A stretch of 64,000 nucleotides of DNA from positions 124,001-188,000 of the forward strand of contig NZ_JAIWPG020000002.1 in assembly GCF_020532665.2 (NCBI RefSeq). Direction: 5' to 3'. The translations under genes were made by a program, and so were the position numbers. The notes beneath the pieces are model-generated. The model did no database searches and was not told the DNA's origin. It was given only the letters and a program-made list of their open reading frames with translations. Below are positions 46,735 to 56,350 of the stretch, in pieces. Source of the stretch: Lelliottia sp. WAP21 (GTDB lineage Bacteria; Pseudomonadota; Gammaproteobacteria; Enterobacterales; Enterobacteriaceae). Each line of letters starts with the position of its first letter. Position 1 is the stretch's first letter.

Positions 46735-47214
46735 ATGATCTCGTTCCGTTCGATGACTGAAAAAGAGTATCCAGATTTTCTCGCGTATTTTATTTCTGAT
46801 TATGCTGCTGAGATACAGACAAACTACCGACTTTCCCGCGCGGATTCTCTTGAAAGAGCGACTAATGAAATAACGGAAACCCTGGTGGAGGGCGTTAATA
46901 CTCATGGGCATGAATTACTGTGTCTTTTTAATCAGTTCGATCTGACTGACAAACATATTGGCTACCTCTGGTATAAGACAGATACTCTTATGAAGAGTGT
47001 GTTTATCTACGACTTTCATATCTTCGACGCGTGCCAGGGAATGGGACTGGGTAAACAAACGCTTTGCGCTTTTGAAGATCAGTTGCGGGACAAAGGTTTT
47101 AAAGAAATCAGACTTCGTGTAGCGGGTGACAATGCCCGTGCCCGCCATATTTACGAGAGCTGTGGATTCGGGGTTACGGGTATCAACATGAATAAGTCTA
47201 TCGCACACGACTAG
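46735..47214 (+). CDS. GNAT-family N-acetyltransferase
   Basis: A 159-residue acetyl-CoA-dependent transferase. Motif A for acetyl-CoA is ACQGMGLGKQTLCAFE; the C-terminal ARHIYESCGFGVTGINM is the usual GNAT motif B. AGGGAG precedes the ATG. The substrate cannot be told. It stands alone before a convergent NUDIX gene. Confidence 0.88.
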   Translation: MISFRSMTEKEYPDFLAYFISDYAAEIQTNYRLSRADSLERATNEITETLVEGVNTHGHELLCLFNQFDLTDKHIGYLWYKTDTLMKSVFIYDFHIFDACQGMGLGKQTLCAFEDQLRDKGFKEIRLRVAGDNARARHIYESCGFGVTGINMNKSIAHD

Positions 47215-47355
47215 CAGATTAGCCTTTCAGCTCACCGTGAAGCTTCAGCTCAGTCAGTCTTTCCGCGATTGCCCCAAAGCGGACTGTTCTGGCACTTTTC
47301 ATTGCATCCTGACTACCTGAAATGCAGGGTTCTTGCAGCTTCGTTATTTTCAGCG

Positions 47356-47838
47356 TCAGGGGCAGTGAAATGCGCTGAAGGCAGCATCAGAGTCCAGATT
47401 CCCTGAAAGTATGTCGATGATTAAATCATGGGGAAAGATCGTTTGGCTGGTCTGTTTAAGCGCTTCTAACGTCCACCAGTGGTGATTCTGAATGACTCTC
47501 TTTTCATTCTCACTCCATCCTGAACGGTCAATATCAGCTTTGTCGGCATGAATGATAAAGAAACGCTCTTTTGCAAGAACGGTTTCCCCATCGGGTAGCA
47601 TCATGGTAAATGTCCGGGATGCAATTGTCGCTCCTGGTGAATGTCTGTTCAGCCCGGTTTCTTCACGTAACTCACGTAAGGCCGCCTCTTCATAAGATTC
47701 ATTGTGTTCAAGCCCACCGCCCGGGGTTGCCCAGTATGCTTTTCCACTCAGAGCATCATCTTTATGGCAGAAGCGAAAGAGCAGAACGTGATTTTCAGGC
47801 GAGAGTATTATCAATCGCGACGACGGTCGAATGCGCAC
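47356..47838 (-). CDS. NUDIX hydrolase
   Basis: A 160-residue NUDIX protein that hydrolyses nucleoside-diphosphate-linked substrates. The catalytic box is GGGLEHNESYEEAALRELREETG, matching GX5EX7REUXEEXGU. It starts MRIRPSSRLIILSPENHVLL. The 141-base gap to the GNAT gene has no clear gene. Confidence 0.9.
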   Translation of the reverse strand: MRIRPSSRLIILSPENHVLLFRFCHKDDALSGKAYWATPGGGLEHNESYEEAALRELREETGLNRHSPGATIASRTFTMMLPDGETVLAKERFFIIHADKADIDRSGWSENEKRVIQNHHWWTLEALKQTSQTIFPHDLIIDILSGNLDSDAAFSAFHCP

Positions 47839-48063
47839 AAAGTCACCTTATAAACGTTTTAAACCTGATTAAGCATTTTTTATATGAACATAAAATGCAG
47901 CCTGAATCGGTATTAAGTCTCCACTTTTTAATACCTTACTCTCATTTACTCTCTGTTACATGCGCATGATGGCCCCAAAAATCCCCGGACGCAATTTGAC
48001 TCACCACGCTCTACCTCGTGTTAATCTGCATTATCGAACTGATTCTGCTTTGAGGATTCTGAC

Positions 48064-48546
48064 ATGACCCCCTTTTATCAACTGACGGCCACCCGTCTGG
48101 ATGGGCAGCTTATCTCGATGAATGATTACGCGGGCAAGCTGGTGCTGGTGGTGAATACGGCCAGTCATTGCGGCTTCACGCCACAGTACGTGGGACTTGA
48201 AGCGCTTTATAGTCAGTATGCCGCGCAGGGCCTGGTGGTGCTGGGTTTCCCCTGTAACCAGTTTGGTAAGCAGGAACCCGGCAGCGTCGACGACATCTCG
48301 CAGACCTGTCATATCAATTACGGTGTCAGTTTCCCGATATTTGAAAAAGTGGAGGTTAACGGCTCCGCATCGCACCCGGTGTTTCGTTATCTTAAAAAGG
48401 CCTTGCCCGGCGTGCTGGGGGAGCGGATTAAATGGAATTTCACTAAGTTTATGATCGGACGTGACGGCAAACCGCTCAAGCGTTTTGCGCCATACACCAC
48501 GCCGGAGAAAATGGAAGCCGAGATCCTCGCTGCACTCAATCGCTAA
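48064..48546 (+). CDS. Glutathione peroxidase-family peroxidase
   Basis: A 160-residue thiol peroxidase of the GPx fold. Catalytic Cys in NTASHCGFTPQY (about residue 36), Gln in CNQFGKQEP and Trp-Asn in KWNFTKF complete the tetrad. It is a cysteine, not selenocysteine, enzyme and probably uses thioredoxin. It is not BtuE by name here; similarity to the BsaA/BtuE group is general. AGGATT precedes the ATG. Confidence 0.9.
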   Translation: MTPFYQLTATRLDGQLISMNDYAGKLVLVVNTASHCGFTPQYVGLEALYSQYAAQGLVVLGFPCNQFGKQEPGSVDDISQTCHINYGVSFPIFEKVEVNGSASHPVFRYLKKALPGVLGERIKWNFTKFMIGRDGKPLKRFAPYTTPEKMEAEILAALNR

Positions 48547-48663
48547 GGCGCTGTAATTCGAAATGAGGCCACTCATCTTACTTCAGCTTTTGTTTGCGAC
48601 GATATTCATGGACAGGGAACAAAGCGTTTCCTGCCCATGATGGAATGTTTCAGTGGTCCGTTT

Positions 48664-49887
48664 TTATTTTGTACTGCTCGTTTTAATGAAACAGAGCAAT
48701 ATGCCGACAGCAGCCAGACAGATTAAAGACATGCTGTAGAGTGCCGTCAGAGCGCCAAAATACTGTGCTGTCACGCTGGTGATGCCGGTGGTTATCGCAG
48801 CGACCAGAACCTGTCCACGCCATGACATTGCACTGGCTTTGGCGATTTGAGGTTGAGGAAAGCTTTTAAGTACAGCGAACGTCCCTAACGCAAACACCAC
48901 ATTCGACGCGATATGTGCAACGAAAATCAGAACAAGTCCCGCACAGGAAGAGTGTGCGGATAGCGGCAGTAAAAAGTAGCAGCCAATGTAGATAATCAGG
49001 AAAAAAAGCAAAAGCCTGTTATTGGCGCTATATCGTTCCAGTTTACCCGCATCAAGCATGAGCGGTCCAAAGAGTTGACCCAGGCTGCGGGCAAACAGGA
49101 GAGGCAGGGCAAGCCCGGCGGAGTCAGTTGGCTTTATCTCTTGTGCAAGGGCGGGTAAAAGCGCCATGGCCGGAGACCCTACCGCCGCAAGCCCTGGAAG
49201 AAGCAAAATGCTCCTTTTTTGCACGGGAGATAATATGTGCCAGAGACGTTCCTGACGGTGTGGTAGCCGCTCTTTTAGAGGCAATGCAAGTGTGCGAAAA
49301 GCACAGGCGGAGAGCAGCAGCAAGCCTGCAGATATAACAAAGCTCAAAGCATCAATGGCCAGCATATGCAGGAGAGGAACACGATCGAACATCAACACAC
49401 CCAGGCCGGTACCCAGTAGAACCTGTGAAGCAAAAATGATGGTTTCCATCGCAGTTGCTGCCGGAAGTTCCTCATCACGCAATCCACGTTTAAAGAGCAG
49501 CGTCAGAGCAGGATAGCTCATGCCACTAAACAGCGCTTCAGCACTCTGTACGGTCAGCAGTGCCGGGACGCTATGATGGGTCAGACCATACAAGGGAAAA
49601 ACCAACGCAAGCAGGCCGAGTATCTCAGTAGAGAGGAGGACCAGAAGAGGAGACATTTTCTGACACAGCGCCTCTCCCCAAAGACTGCCAATAAACCCGG
49701 GCAACATCGACAGCATATAAGCCAGGGTAAGCGTGGCTGGGGAAACCTGCCAGTCTAAAAGTTGCCCAAAGATAATGATCTGAGTCAGCCCATTACCCAG
49801 TGATGACAAAATATAGGCAAAACCAAGAAGCCGCAGCCAACGATGGCGACGCAATGCGCGCAACAGCGCGAGGAGCAAAGTATTCAT
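48664..49887 (-). CDS. MFS transporter
   Basis: A 407-residue, 12-segment major facilitator protein. It starts MNTLLLALLRALRRHRWLRL and lacks a sharp motif A. The upstream region has A/T-rich GAGAAT-containing stretches (near 49895-49905 and 49961-49977), weak Fur-like candidates, so a metal or siderophore role is possible but unproven. The ATG at 49887 is preferred to a TTG two codons earlier. Confidence 0.75.
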   Translation of the reverse strand: MNTLLLALLRALRRHRWLRLLGFAYILSSLGNGLTQIIIFGQLLDWQVSPATLTLAYMLSMLPGFIGSLWGEALCQKMSPLLVLLSTEILGLLALVFPLYGLTHHSVPALLTVQSAEALFSGMSYPALTLLFKRGLRDEELPAATAMETIIFASQVLLGTGLGVLMFDRVPLLHMLAIDALSFVISAGLLLLSACAFRTLALPLKERLPHRQERLWHILSPVQKRSILLLPGLAAVGSPAMALLPALAQEIKPTDSAGLALPLLFARSLGQLFGPLMLDAGKLERYSANNRLLLFFLIIYIGCYFLLPLSAHSSCAGLVLIFVAHIASNVVFALGTFAVLKSFPQPQIAKASAMSWRGQVLVAAITTGITSVTAQYFGALTALYSMSLICLAAVGILLCFIKTSSTK

Positions 49888-50139
49888 GCACAACGATTCT
49901 CATCTTAAATAACAGAGGACCGCACGACCCTGGGGCAGTACGGAAACAGGAACTGTTAAAAATGAGAATGTTTACATTGGGGGATTTTTACACAGATAGC
50001 GGTGGTTAAAATAACTTGCCATAAAAGCAGAACGTTATCAATGCGTCTGGAGAAACGCGTTAACCAGATCGGGTGGCTGTAAATTCAAACCGCGATTCGC
50101 TATCTTACCCGCCGATGCTTACAAAATGGTGCAATACGA

Positions 50140-50886
50140 ATGAACGCTTTTTTCTCATCGGTAGCGGGCTGCCATGTTCGTTGGCAGTCACTGCCGGGAA
50201 GCGGCACGCCGCTGGTTTTTGTTCATGGATTAGGGTGCGCTTCTTCTTACGAATATCCACGGGTGGTGACAGATGCCGCCTTTGGCGGGAGACAGGCGAT
50301 TCTGATCGATTTGCCGGGATGCGGATACAGCCAAAAACCACAGGATTTTAGTTATTCTATATCCGACCAGGCAAAAGTGGTGGCGGAGCTGGTCGATCAT
50401 CTCAATTTACCTGCATTCTTTTTGTATGGGCATAGTATGGGGGGCAGCATCAGCATTGAGGCGGCGGAAATTCTGCAAGAACGTCTCTCAGGGCTGGTTG
50501 TGTCCGAGCCTAACTTCCATCCCGGAGGCGGTTTCTTCAGCAAAAAAATAATTAGCTTCCCTGAGGAGGCGTTTATTCAATCAGCCTGGCAGCAAATGGT
50601 GGATGAAGAAACGAGTCCGTGGGCGGGAAGCCTCGCAGTCGATGCGCCCTGGGCTTTGTGGCGCGGTGCTGCCAGCCTGATTAAAGGCAATAACTGGCTC
50701 GAACATTTTGTTCACTTATCCGTTAAAAAGCAGCTTATCTTCGGGGAATTCTCTTTGCCAGACGAGGACTTTTCTCATCTCGCTTCGTCGGACATCTCCA
50801 CCTGTATCCTGCCGGGGTGTGGGCATTCAATGTCATGGGAAAACCCTCACGCACTCGCGGGAGCTTTATCCGACTTTTGCCGGTAA
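50140..50886 (+). CDS. Alpha/beta hydrolase
   Basis: A 248-residue alpha/beta hydrolase. Oxyanion motif VHGLGCASS, nucleophile elbow YGHSMGGSIS (Ser about 102), and catalytic His in LPGCGHSMSW. No signal peptide. It could be an esterase or a C-C hydrolase. It precedes a DUF1294 gene. Confidence 0.85.
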   Translation: MNAFFSSVAGCHVRWQSLPGSGTPLVFVHGLGCASSYEYPRVVTDAAFGGRQAILIDLPGCGYSQKPQDFSYSISDQAKVVAELVDHLNLPAFFLYGHSMGGSISIEAAEILQERLSGLVVSEPNFHPGGGFFSKKIISFPEEAFIQSAWQQMVDEETSPWAGSLAVDAPWALWRGAASLIKGNNWLEHFVHLSVKKQLIFGEFSLPDEDFSHLASSDISTCILPGCGHSMSWENPHALAGALSDFCR

Positions 50887-50953
50887 TTCGGGCCTTAAAA
50901 AGGGTCAGATTTCGCCAGACACAAACAGATGCTGAAATGGCGTGGTGAATCCA

Positions 50954-51298
50954 ATGAATCTCAAACGATTTTGTTATTTACTCCTGGTGCTTGCGGGCGT
51001 AGCAAGTATGTTAACCCCGTCTCCCTTCGTGACGGCGTTCATATCCATTAATGTGCTGACACTGCTGATTTACGGCGTGGACAAAAGGGCGGCGCGAAAG
51101 GCAGGTTACCGGGTGCCAGAGTCTACGTTGCTCTTCTTTGGCGTCATTGGGGGATGGCCGGGCGCGATGTTAGGGCAGCAACTCTTTCGTCATAAGACGC
51201 AGAAACAGCCATTCAAAACCTATTTTATCGCCAGCGTGATGGTGAATATCGTCGCCATGGTGGCCCTGTATCAGGTTTATCCCATGACTGGCGCCTGA
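50954..51298 (+). CDS. DUF1294 membrane protein
   Basis: A 114-residue inner-membrane protein of the DUF1294 family: YGVDKRAARKAGYRVPESTLL and GGWPGAMLGQQLFRHKTQK are its signature. Four short hydrophobic segments. Start ATG at 50954; a GTG at 50942 is possible. Function unknown; some family members carry an N-terminal cold-shock domain, absent here. Confidence 0.85.
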   Translation: MNLKRFCYLLLVLAGVASMLTPSPFVTAFISINVLTLLIYGVDKRAARKAGYRVPESTLLFFGVIGGWPGAMLGQQLFRHKTQKQPFKTYFIASVMVNIVAMVALYQVYPMTGA

Positions 51299-51328
51299 TC
51301 GTCATCAGCGTCTGGTCGAGGCACGCTG

Positions 51329-52213
51329 TCAGATTTTTAAGGTATCAATAACGACTCGCAGGGCGGGGGAGACGTTGCGATGGGGGTAGTAAAGAAATGA
51401 ACCGTCCAGACGCAGGCTAAAACGTTGCAACACGCGTATTAAACGTCCGGCTTCAATGTCATCGGCAATCAGCTCTTCCGGTACATAGGCCAGTCCAAGC
51501 CCTTTTCTGGCGGCTTCAGCTTCCATATAGCTGTCTGAAAAAGCCCATTGTCCCTGCGGGAGATGATGTATTTTTTTGTCGTTCTGATTGAGTTCCCACG
51601 AATACAGACTGCCGTCGGCAAGCTGATACGCAATACACGGATGCTTGAGCAAATCTGCGGGCGTCTGCGGAAAACCGTAGCGCTGAAAATGGTCAGGTGT
51701 TCCGACAATGGCCATCTCCATATCGGGCGTGATACGTACTGCTACCATGCCGCTGCCCACCTCTGGCCCCAGGCGAACACCGGCATCGAAGCGCTCCGCG
51801 ATAATATCGACAAACCGGCTTTCGCTGATCAACTCAAGTCTGATATCCGGGTAGCGTTGGTTGAACGTGACCAGTTTTGGCAGAAGCACTTTATCAATGA
51901 GATGCTGACTCGCATTGATGCGCACCGTGCCGGAGGGGGTATTTCGCAACCAGGCGAGGGCGGCAAGCCCGCTGTCTAAGGTAGCAAAACCTGATTCAAC
52001 GGTCTGATAGAGGCGCTCGCCCGCGTGAGTTAGCGACAACCTGCGCGTAGTTCGCACCAGAAGCTGTACGCCAAGGCGTTGCTCCAGCTCGCGGACAGAC
52101 CGACTGATGCCAGACTGCGCCTGACCAAGACGTTGTGCGGCCGCGGTAAAGCTCCCTTCTCGCGCCACCATCATAAATAAATAGAGATCGTTATAATTTT
52201 CTCGCTTTGCCAT
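51329..52213 (-). CDS. LysR-family regulator
   Basis: A 294-residue LysR protein: HTH DLYLFMMVAREGSFTAAAQRLGQAQSGISRSVRELEQR and the effector domain. It is divergent from a secreted hydrolase gene, and a perfect inverted repeat lies between them. It probably controls the hydrolase and perhaps the MFS gene behind it. Confidence 0.9.
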   Translation of the reverse strand: MAKRENYNDLYLFMMVAREGSFTAAAQRLGQAQSGISRSVRELEQRLGVQLLVRTTRRLSLTHAGERLYQTVESGFATLDSGLAALAWLRNTPSGTVRINASQHLIDKVLLPKLVTFNQRYPDIRLELISESRFVDIIAERFDAGVRLGPEVGSGMVAVRITPDMEMAIVGTPDHFQRYGFPQTPADLLKHPCIAYQLADGSLYSWELNQNDKKIHHLPQGQWAFSDSYMEAEAARKGLGLAYVPEELIADDIEAGRLIRVLQRFSLRLDGSFLYYPHRNVSPALRVVIDTLKI

Positions 52214-52263
52214 CCCCCTGTCCTCAGGTCTGAGCGACCGTTACGCGTATTTCATAACAATTT

Positions 52264-52287
52264 GGTATTAATTCTAGCAATAATACC
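52264..52287. promoter_or_regulatory. Inverted repeat in the LysR-hydrolase divergent region
   Basis: GGTATTA-N10-TAATACC, perfect over seven bases per arm, between the LysR gene and the hydrolase. LysR sites often have such A/T-rich dyads with the T-N11-A core. Confidence 0.5.
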
Positions 52288-52395
52288 CCACTAATCAGCA
52301 CAATTTTTGCTAACTATAATCACCGCATACCACAACCCTGACAGGGATCGCCTCAAGAAACCTGTTTCTTCGACGTTCTTTTCCCGGGAGTTCTT

Positions 52396-53532
52396 ATGCG
52401 TATTACCCTTCGAAAATTGAAAGTCTCTGTGCCAGCGATGCTGTTGCTGGCCTCTTTGAGTGGAGTATCAACCATGAGCCATGCCGACACCACCAACCCC
52501 AACGCACCCGTTTCGATGGGCGATAAATGGGATAAAACGTTTGCGCAGAGTCAGAAAGTCGACCACCGTAAGGTCGCGTTCCAGAACCGTTATGGGATCA
52601 CCCTGGTGGGCGATCTCTATCTGCCGAAAGATCGCGGAGAGCGCAAACTGGCCGCTATCGCCCTGAGTGGCCCTTTTGGCGCGGTGAAAGAGCAGTCCAG
52701 CGGACTGTACGCCCAGACCCTGGCTGAAAAGGGATTCGTCACCCTGGCTTTCGATCCTTCTTATACGGGCGAAAGCGGTGGCTATCCCCGTAATGTTGCC
52801 TCGCCGGATATCAATACCGAAGACTTCAGCGCAGCCGTTGATTTTCTGGGGTTACAAAAAGAAGTGGATCGGAATCGTATCGGCGTACTTGGCATCTGCG
52901 GCTGGGGTGGTATGGCGCTCAATGCGGCCGCCATGGATACCCGAATTAAAGCGGTGGCGACCAGCGTCATGTATGACATGAGCCGCGCGATGGGGCATGG
53001 GGTAGGCGACGGGAAGGATCGCTATTCCACCGCGGACCGCCGTGCGGTGCTGCACTATCTGAACGAACAGCGCTGGAAAGACGCTGAGAAGGGCGCGCCT
53101 GCACCGGGCGGGCACGATCTTTATGTCGATGAGAAGGGCGAGGTGAGTACATCGGCGCGAATTCTGCCTGAGACGTTACCGGCTAATCCTAATCCGGTAC
53201 TGAAGGAGTTTTTCGATTATTATCGTCTGCCGCACGGCTTCCACGAACGTTCGGTTAATTCGACCGGGGCATGGAATGCGACAATGCCATTATCGTTTAT
53301 GAATATGCCGCTCCTGAGCTATGCAAATGAAATTACTATCCCGACACTGATTGTCACCGGTGAAAAAGCGCACTCTCGCTACTTTGCGGAGGATGCCTTC
53401 AAGGCGGTGGGCAGCAAAGAGAAAGAGCTGCTGATTATCCCTGGCGCAAACCATGTTGATCTCTATGACAACGTGGCGGGGAAAATACCCTTCGCCCGGT
53501 TTGAAGCCTTTTTCAACGCCCATTTAAAATAA
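52396..53532 (+). CDS. Exported YcjY/dienelactone-hydrolase-like hydrolase
   Basis: A 378-residue alpha/beta hydrolase with a signal peptide (residues 1-30, ending SHA). The nucleophile elbow is GICGWGG, with Cys in the nucleophile position as in dienelactone hydrolases and YcjY-type proteins. Catalytic Asp and His follow in VTGEKAHS and GANHVDLYD. Role and substrate are unknown. It is divergent from LysR and ends in a terminator. Confidence 0.82.
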   Translation: MRITLRKLKVSVPAMLLLASLSGVSTMSHADTTNPNAPVSMGDKWDKTFAQSQKVDHRKVAFQNRYGITLVGDLYLPKDRGERKLAAIALSGPFGAVKEQSSGLYAQTLAEKGFVTLAFDPSYTGESGGYPRNVASPDINTEDFSAAVDFLGLQKEVDRNRIGVLGICGWGGMALNAAAMDTRIKAVATSVMYDMSRAMGHGVGDGKDRYSTADRRAVLHYLNEQRWKDAEKGAPAPGGHDLYVDEKGEVSTSARILPETLPANPNPVLKEFFDYYRLPHGFHERSVNSTGAWNATMPLSFMNMPLLSYANEITIPTLIVTGEKAHSRYFAEDAFKAVGSKEKELLIIPGANHVDLYDNVAGKIPFARFEAFFNAHLK

Positions 53533-53540
53533 GACGCTAC

Positions 53541-53570
53541 GCCACCTGTTTCCGGCAGGTGGCTTTATTT
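53541..53570 (+). terminator. Terminator after the hydrolase
   Basis: GCCACCTG (53541-53548), loop TTTCCGG, CAGGTGGC (53556-53563), then TTTATTT. Confidence 0.8.
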
Positions 53571-53674
53571 ATCCTCTGCTTTGAACCCGTTCCTCTTATT
53601 TAAAAACACTGTTTAAAATTATTTCTCGCCAGCGCTTTGAGTGCGCGGGTGATTCAGAAAGAGATGCCGATATT

Positions 53675-54874
53675 ATGTCCACGCTGAACCACAAAATAGC
53701 GCAAGAAGCCGAGCCAGTTTACTGGAGTGGCGTTTTCGCCATGACACTGTGTGTCTTTGTGTTAATTGCGTCCGAATTTATGCCCGTCAGCCTGTTGACC
53801 CCCCTAGCGAGCGATTTGCGGGTCACCGAGGGGCTTGCAGGGCAGGGGATTGCTATTTCAGGTGCGCTGGCCGTCGTGACCAGTCTGACCATGACGTCTC
53901 TGGCCGGAAATATAAACCGCAAATATCTTCTTCTGGGGATGACGGTATTAATGGCGCTGTCGGGAATCATGATTGCTCTGTCTTCCAGTTTTTTGATTTA
54001 TATGGCTGGACGCGCGCTTATCGGCATCGCTATCGGGGGATTCTGGTCAATGTCGGCGGCCACGGCGATGCGGCTGGTCCCACCGCGTCAGGTGCCGCGC
54101 GCCCTGGCTATTTTTAACGGAGGAAATGCGCTTGCGACCGTCGTGGCCGCCCCGCTTGGCAGTTATCTTGGGGCTACCATTGGCTGGCGCGGAGCCTTCC
54201 TGTGTCTGGTGCCGGTCGCCCTGATTGCGTTCATCTGGCAGTGGGTAAGCCTGCCCGACATGACCGGCACGGCAGGCAAGCGATCTCAGGGCTCGATGTT
54301 ACGCCTGTTGAAACGTCCGTTGGTCATTACCGGCATGCTGGCCTGCGGCGTGTTTTTTATGGGCCAGTTTGCGTTATTTACCTATGTTCGCCCCTTTCTT
54401 GAAACCGTCACCCAGGTCACTCCGTCGGGGTTGTCGCTGATTTTACTGACCATCGGCGTGGCGGGTTTTATCGGTACGCTGCTCATTAACCCTTTTCTGC
54501 AATCCGGGATTTATCAGACATTAACGGGCATTCCGCTGCTTATGGCCGCGATTGCGGGGGTATTAATACCGGCAGGGCATAGCGTCTGGGTTGTTGCGCC
54601 GCTGCTGGGATTGTGGGGAATGCTGGCGACGGCCGCTCCGACGGGCTGGTGGACCTGGATCGCGCGCACTCTGCCCAATGAGGCCGAAGCGGGAGGGGGA
54701 TTAATGGTCGCGGTTATCCAGCTTTCTATTGCGCTGGGCTCCACTGCAGGAGGCGTGATATTCGACAGCCTGGGCTGGCAAATTACGCTGGGGATGAGCG
54801 CTCTGCTGTTGCTTGGTGCGGCAGCGCTGGCCGGTTTAACCGCCCGTAAAACAGCGTCTCAACACGATGACTGA
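53675..54874 (+). CDS. MFS exporter, NepI-like
   Basis: A 399-residue 12-segment MFS protein similar to E. coli NepI, the purine ribonucleoside exporter (396 residues): FMPVSLLTPLASDL, GGFWSMSAATAMRLVPPRQVPRAL and APLGSYLGATIGWRGAF are shared patterns. The DHA1 family motif is present. Substrate in this protein is unproven. Confidence 0.8.
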   Translation: MSTLNHKIAQEAEPVYWSGVFAMTLCVFVLIASEFMPVSLLTPLASDLRVTEGLAGQGIAISGALAVVTSLTMTSLAGNINRKYLLLGMTVLMALSGIMIALSSSFLIYMAGRALIGIAIGGFWSMSAATAMRLVPPRQVPRALAIFNGGNALATVVAAPLGSYLGATIGWRGAFLCLVPVALIAFIWQWVSLPDMTGTAGKRSQGSMLRLLKRPLVITGMLACGVFFMGQFALFTYVRPFLETVTQVTPSGLSLILLTIGVAGFIGTLLINPFLQSGIYQTLTGIPLLMAAIAGVLIPAGHSVWVVAPLLGLWGMLATAAPTGWWTWIARTLPNEAEAGGGLMVAVIQLSIALGSTAGGVIFDSLGWQITLGMSALLLLGAAALAGLTARKTASQHDD

Positions 54875-54969
54875 CGTCGATACAGCCGATAAGGGCGTGA
54901 CGGCTTCGCCTCACGTCTGGCGATATTCGTAGTATATTGAGAGTAATCTTTGCAATCAGGTATACGTGA

Positions 54970-55698
54970 ATGTCTTACTCCATCGGTGAATTTGCCCGGC
55001 TATGCGGAATAACCGCCACAACGCTCCGGGCCTGGCAGCGTCGTTACGGGCTCCTTAAGCCACAGCGCACGGATGGTGGACATCGACTTTACAACGATGA
55101 CGATATTCAACAGGCGCTAAAAATTCTCGACTGGGTCAAAAAAGGGGTGCCCGTCAGCCAGGTGAAACCTCTTCTGGCTCGCCCTGGCATGCGCATAACG
55201 GACAACTGGCTGACGCTGCAGGAGAAAATGCTGCAACGCCTGAAAGAGGGCAAGATTGAAGCGCTGCGCCAGTTAATTTACGACGCTGGCCGCGAATACC
55301 CCCGCCCGGAACTGGTCACCAAAGTGTTACGCCCGCTGCGCAGCAAAGTCTCCGCCAACGTGCCGGCGATGATCACTCTGCGTGAAATCCTCGACGGAAT
55401 TATCATCTCCTACACCTCATTTTGCCTTGAAGGGGATAAACGTGCGCCGGGCGATAATTACCTGATTACCGGCTGGCATCTTACCGACCCTTGTGAAATC
55501 TGGCTTGAAGCGCTCTGTCGCACGGGGCAGGGGCATCGCATAGACGTGCTTCCCGCATCGCCTGCCGCGCTGGCACCGGATATTTTTCCTGACCGTAAAT
55601 GGCTACTTGTCACCAGTGGCAAGGTGAGCGCGGCCCGTAAAAAGCAACTCGCGCTCTGGCAGCAGCAGGTTAATTCTCTGGATATCATTCCACTGTAA
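54970..55698 (+). CDS. MerR-family regulator, MlrA/LitR-like
   Basis: A 242-residue protein with N-terminal MerR winged helix (SIGEFARLCGITATTLRAWQRRYGLLKPQRTDGGHRLYNDDD) very close to E. coli MlrA, and a C-terminal part like the cobalamin-binding half of CarH/LitR. The usual adenosylcobalamin-binding histidine motif is not seen, so light sensing by B12 is unlikely. It is likely a regulator of the following fatty-acid operon, which in other bacteria lies next to LitR-type genes. This placement is inference. Confidence 0.82.
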   Translation: MSYSIGEFARLCGITATTLRAWQRRYGLLKPQRTDGGHRLYNDDDIQQALKILDWVKKGVPVSQVKPLLARPGMRITDNWLTLQEKMLQRLKEGKIEALRQLIYDAGREYPRPELVTKVLRPLRSKVSANVPAMITLREILDGIIISYTSFCLEGDKRAPGDNYLITGWHLTDPCEIWLEALCRTGQGHRIDVLPASPAALAPDIFPDRKWLLVTSGKVSAARKKQLALWQQQVNSLDIIPL

Positions 55699-55731
55699 CG
55701 CCGCCGTTCCCTGTTCCCCCCCCTTTTTTGC

Positions 55732-55765
55732 TGCGCCACCTGAACGGTGGCGCATGTCGTTTTTT
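55732..55765 (+). terminator. Terminator after the MerR gene
   Basis: TGCGCCACC and GGTGGCGCA form a perfect stem (55732-55754) with a five-base loop, and six T follow at 55760-55765 after a short spacer. It separates the regulator from the operon. Confidence 0.65.
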
Positions 55766-55915
55766 CCTCAAAAAAACCTTTTCTGACACCTGTCTAACTT
55801 ATTGAATTAAAATATTTTATAAAAATATTTCATTCTAAACTTGGACAAATATTATTAATTGTGTAAGTTTTAATTATACCGCTTCACCACGTTGTTCAGA
55901 TTCGGGGTAGGATTT

Positions 55916-56350
55916 ATGAGCGCAATGCCATCCGTTATCGACAGATTTGTTGATTACTATACCGGTCTGGATAACCAGCCACCTTCAGCGCTTGCCGCGC
56001 TTTACGACGTGAATGCCACCTTGCTCGATCCCTTTGGCGAGCATAAGGGATTATTCGCAATCCAGCGCTACTTCACCCATCTGCTGACCAACGTCGAGAG
56101 CTGCCGCTTCACTATCGATCCGCCCCTGTATGACGATCGGCGATTCGTGGTGACCTGGACCATGCACTGGTCCCATCCCCGAATTGCCGGCGGTGAAACG
56201 CTTAGCCTTCCCGGCTGCTCCATGGCAGAGATTCAGGGGGAGACGATCGTGCGCCAGCGCGATTACTACGACGCTGGCGAGATGATCTACGAACATCTTC
56301 CGCTGCTGGGCTGGGCAGTACGCGGTGTGAAAAGGCGGGTGCGCTCATGA
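55916..56350 (+). CDS. NTF2-like (SnoaL-type) protein
   Basis: A 144-residue NTF2-fold protein with the SnoaL-type cone core (LDPFGEHKGLFAIQRYFTHLL). No catalytic assignment. The ATG at 55916 with TAGGA upstream is preferred to a longer start. Its stop overlaps the SDR start by four bases. It is first in an eight-gene operon. Confidence 0.85.
   Translation: MSAMPSVIDRFVDYYTGLDNQPPSALAALYDVNATLLDPFGEHKGLFAIQRYFTHLLTNVESCRFTIDPPLYDDRRFVVTWTMHWSHPRIAGGETLSLPGCSMAEIQGETIVRQRDYYDAGEMIYEHLPLLGWAVRGVKRRVRS

Noticed and set aside
47221..47310. 27-codon minus-strand frame between GNAT and NUDIX genes
   Set aside because: Short, no homology recognised and only a weak ribosome site.
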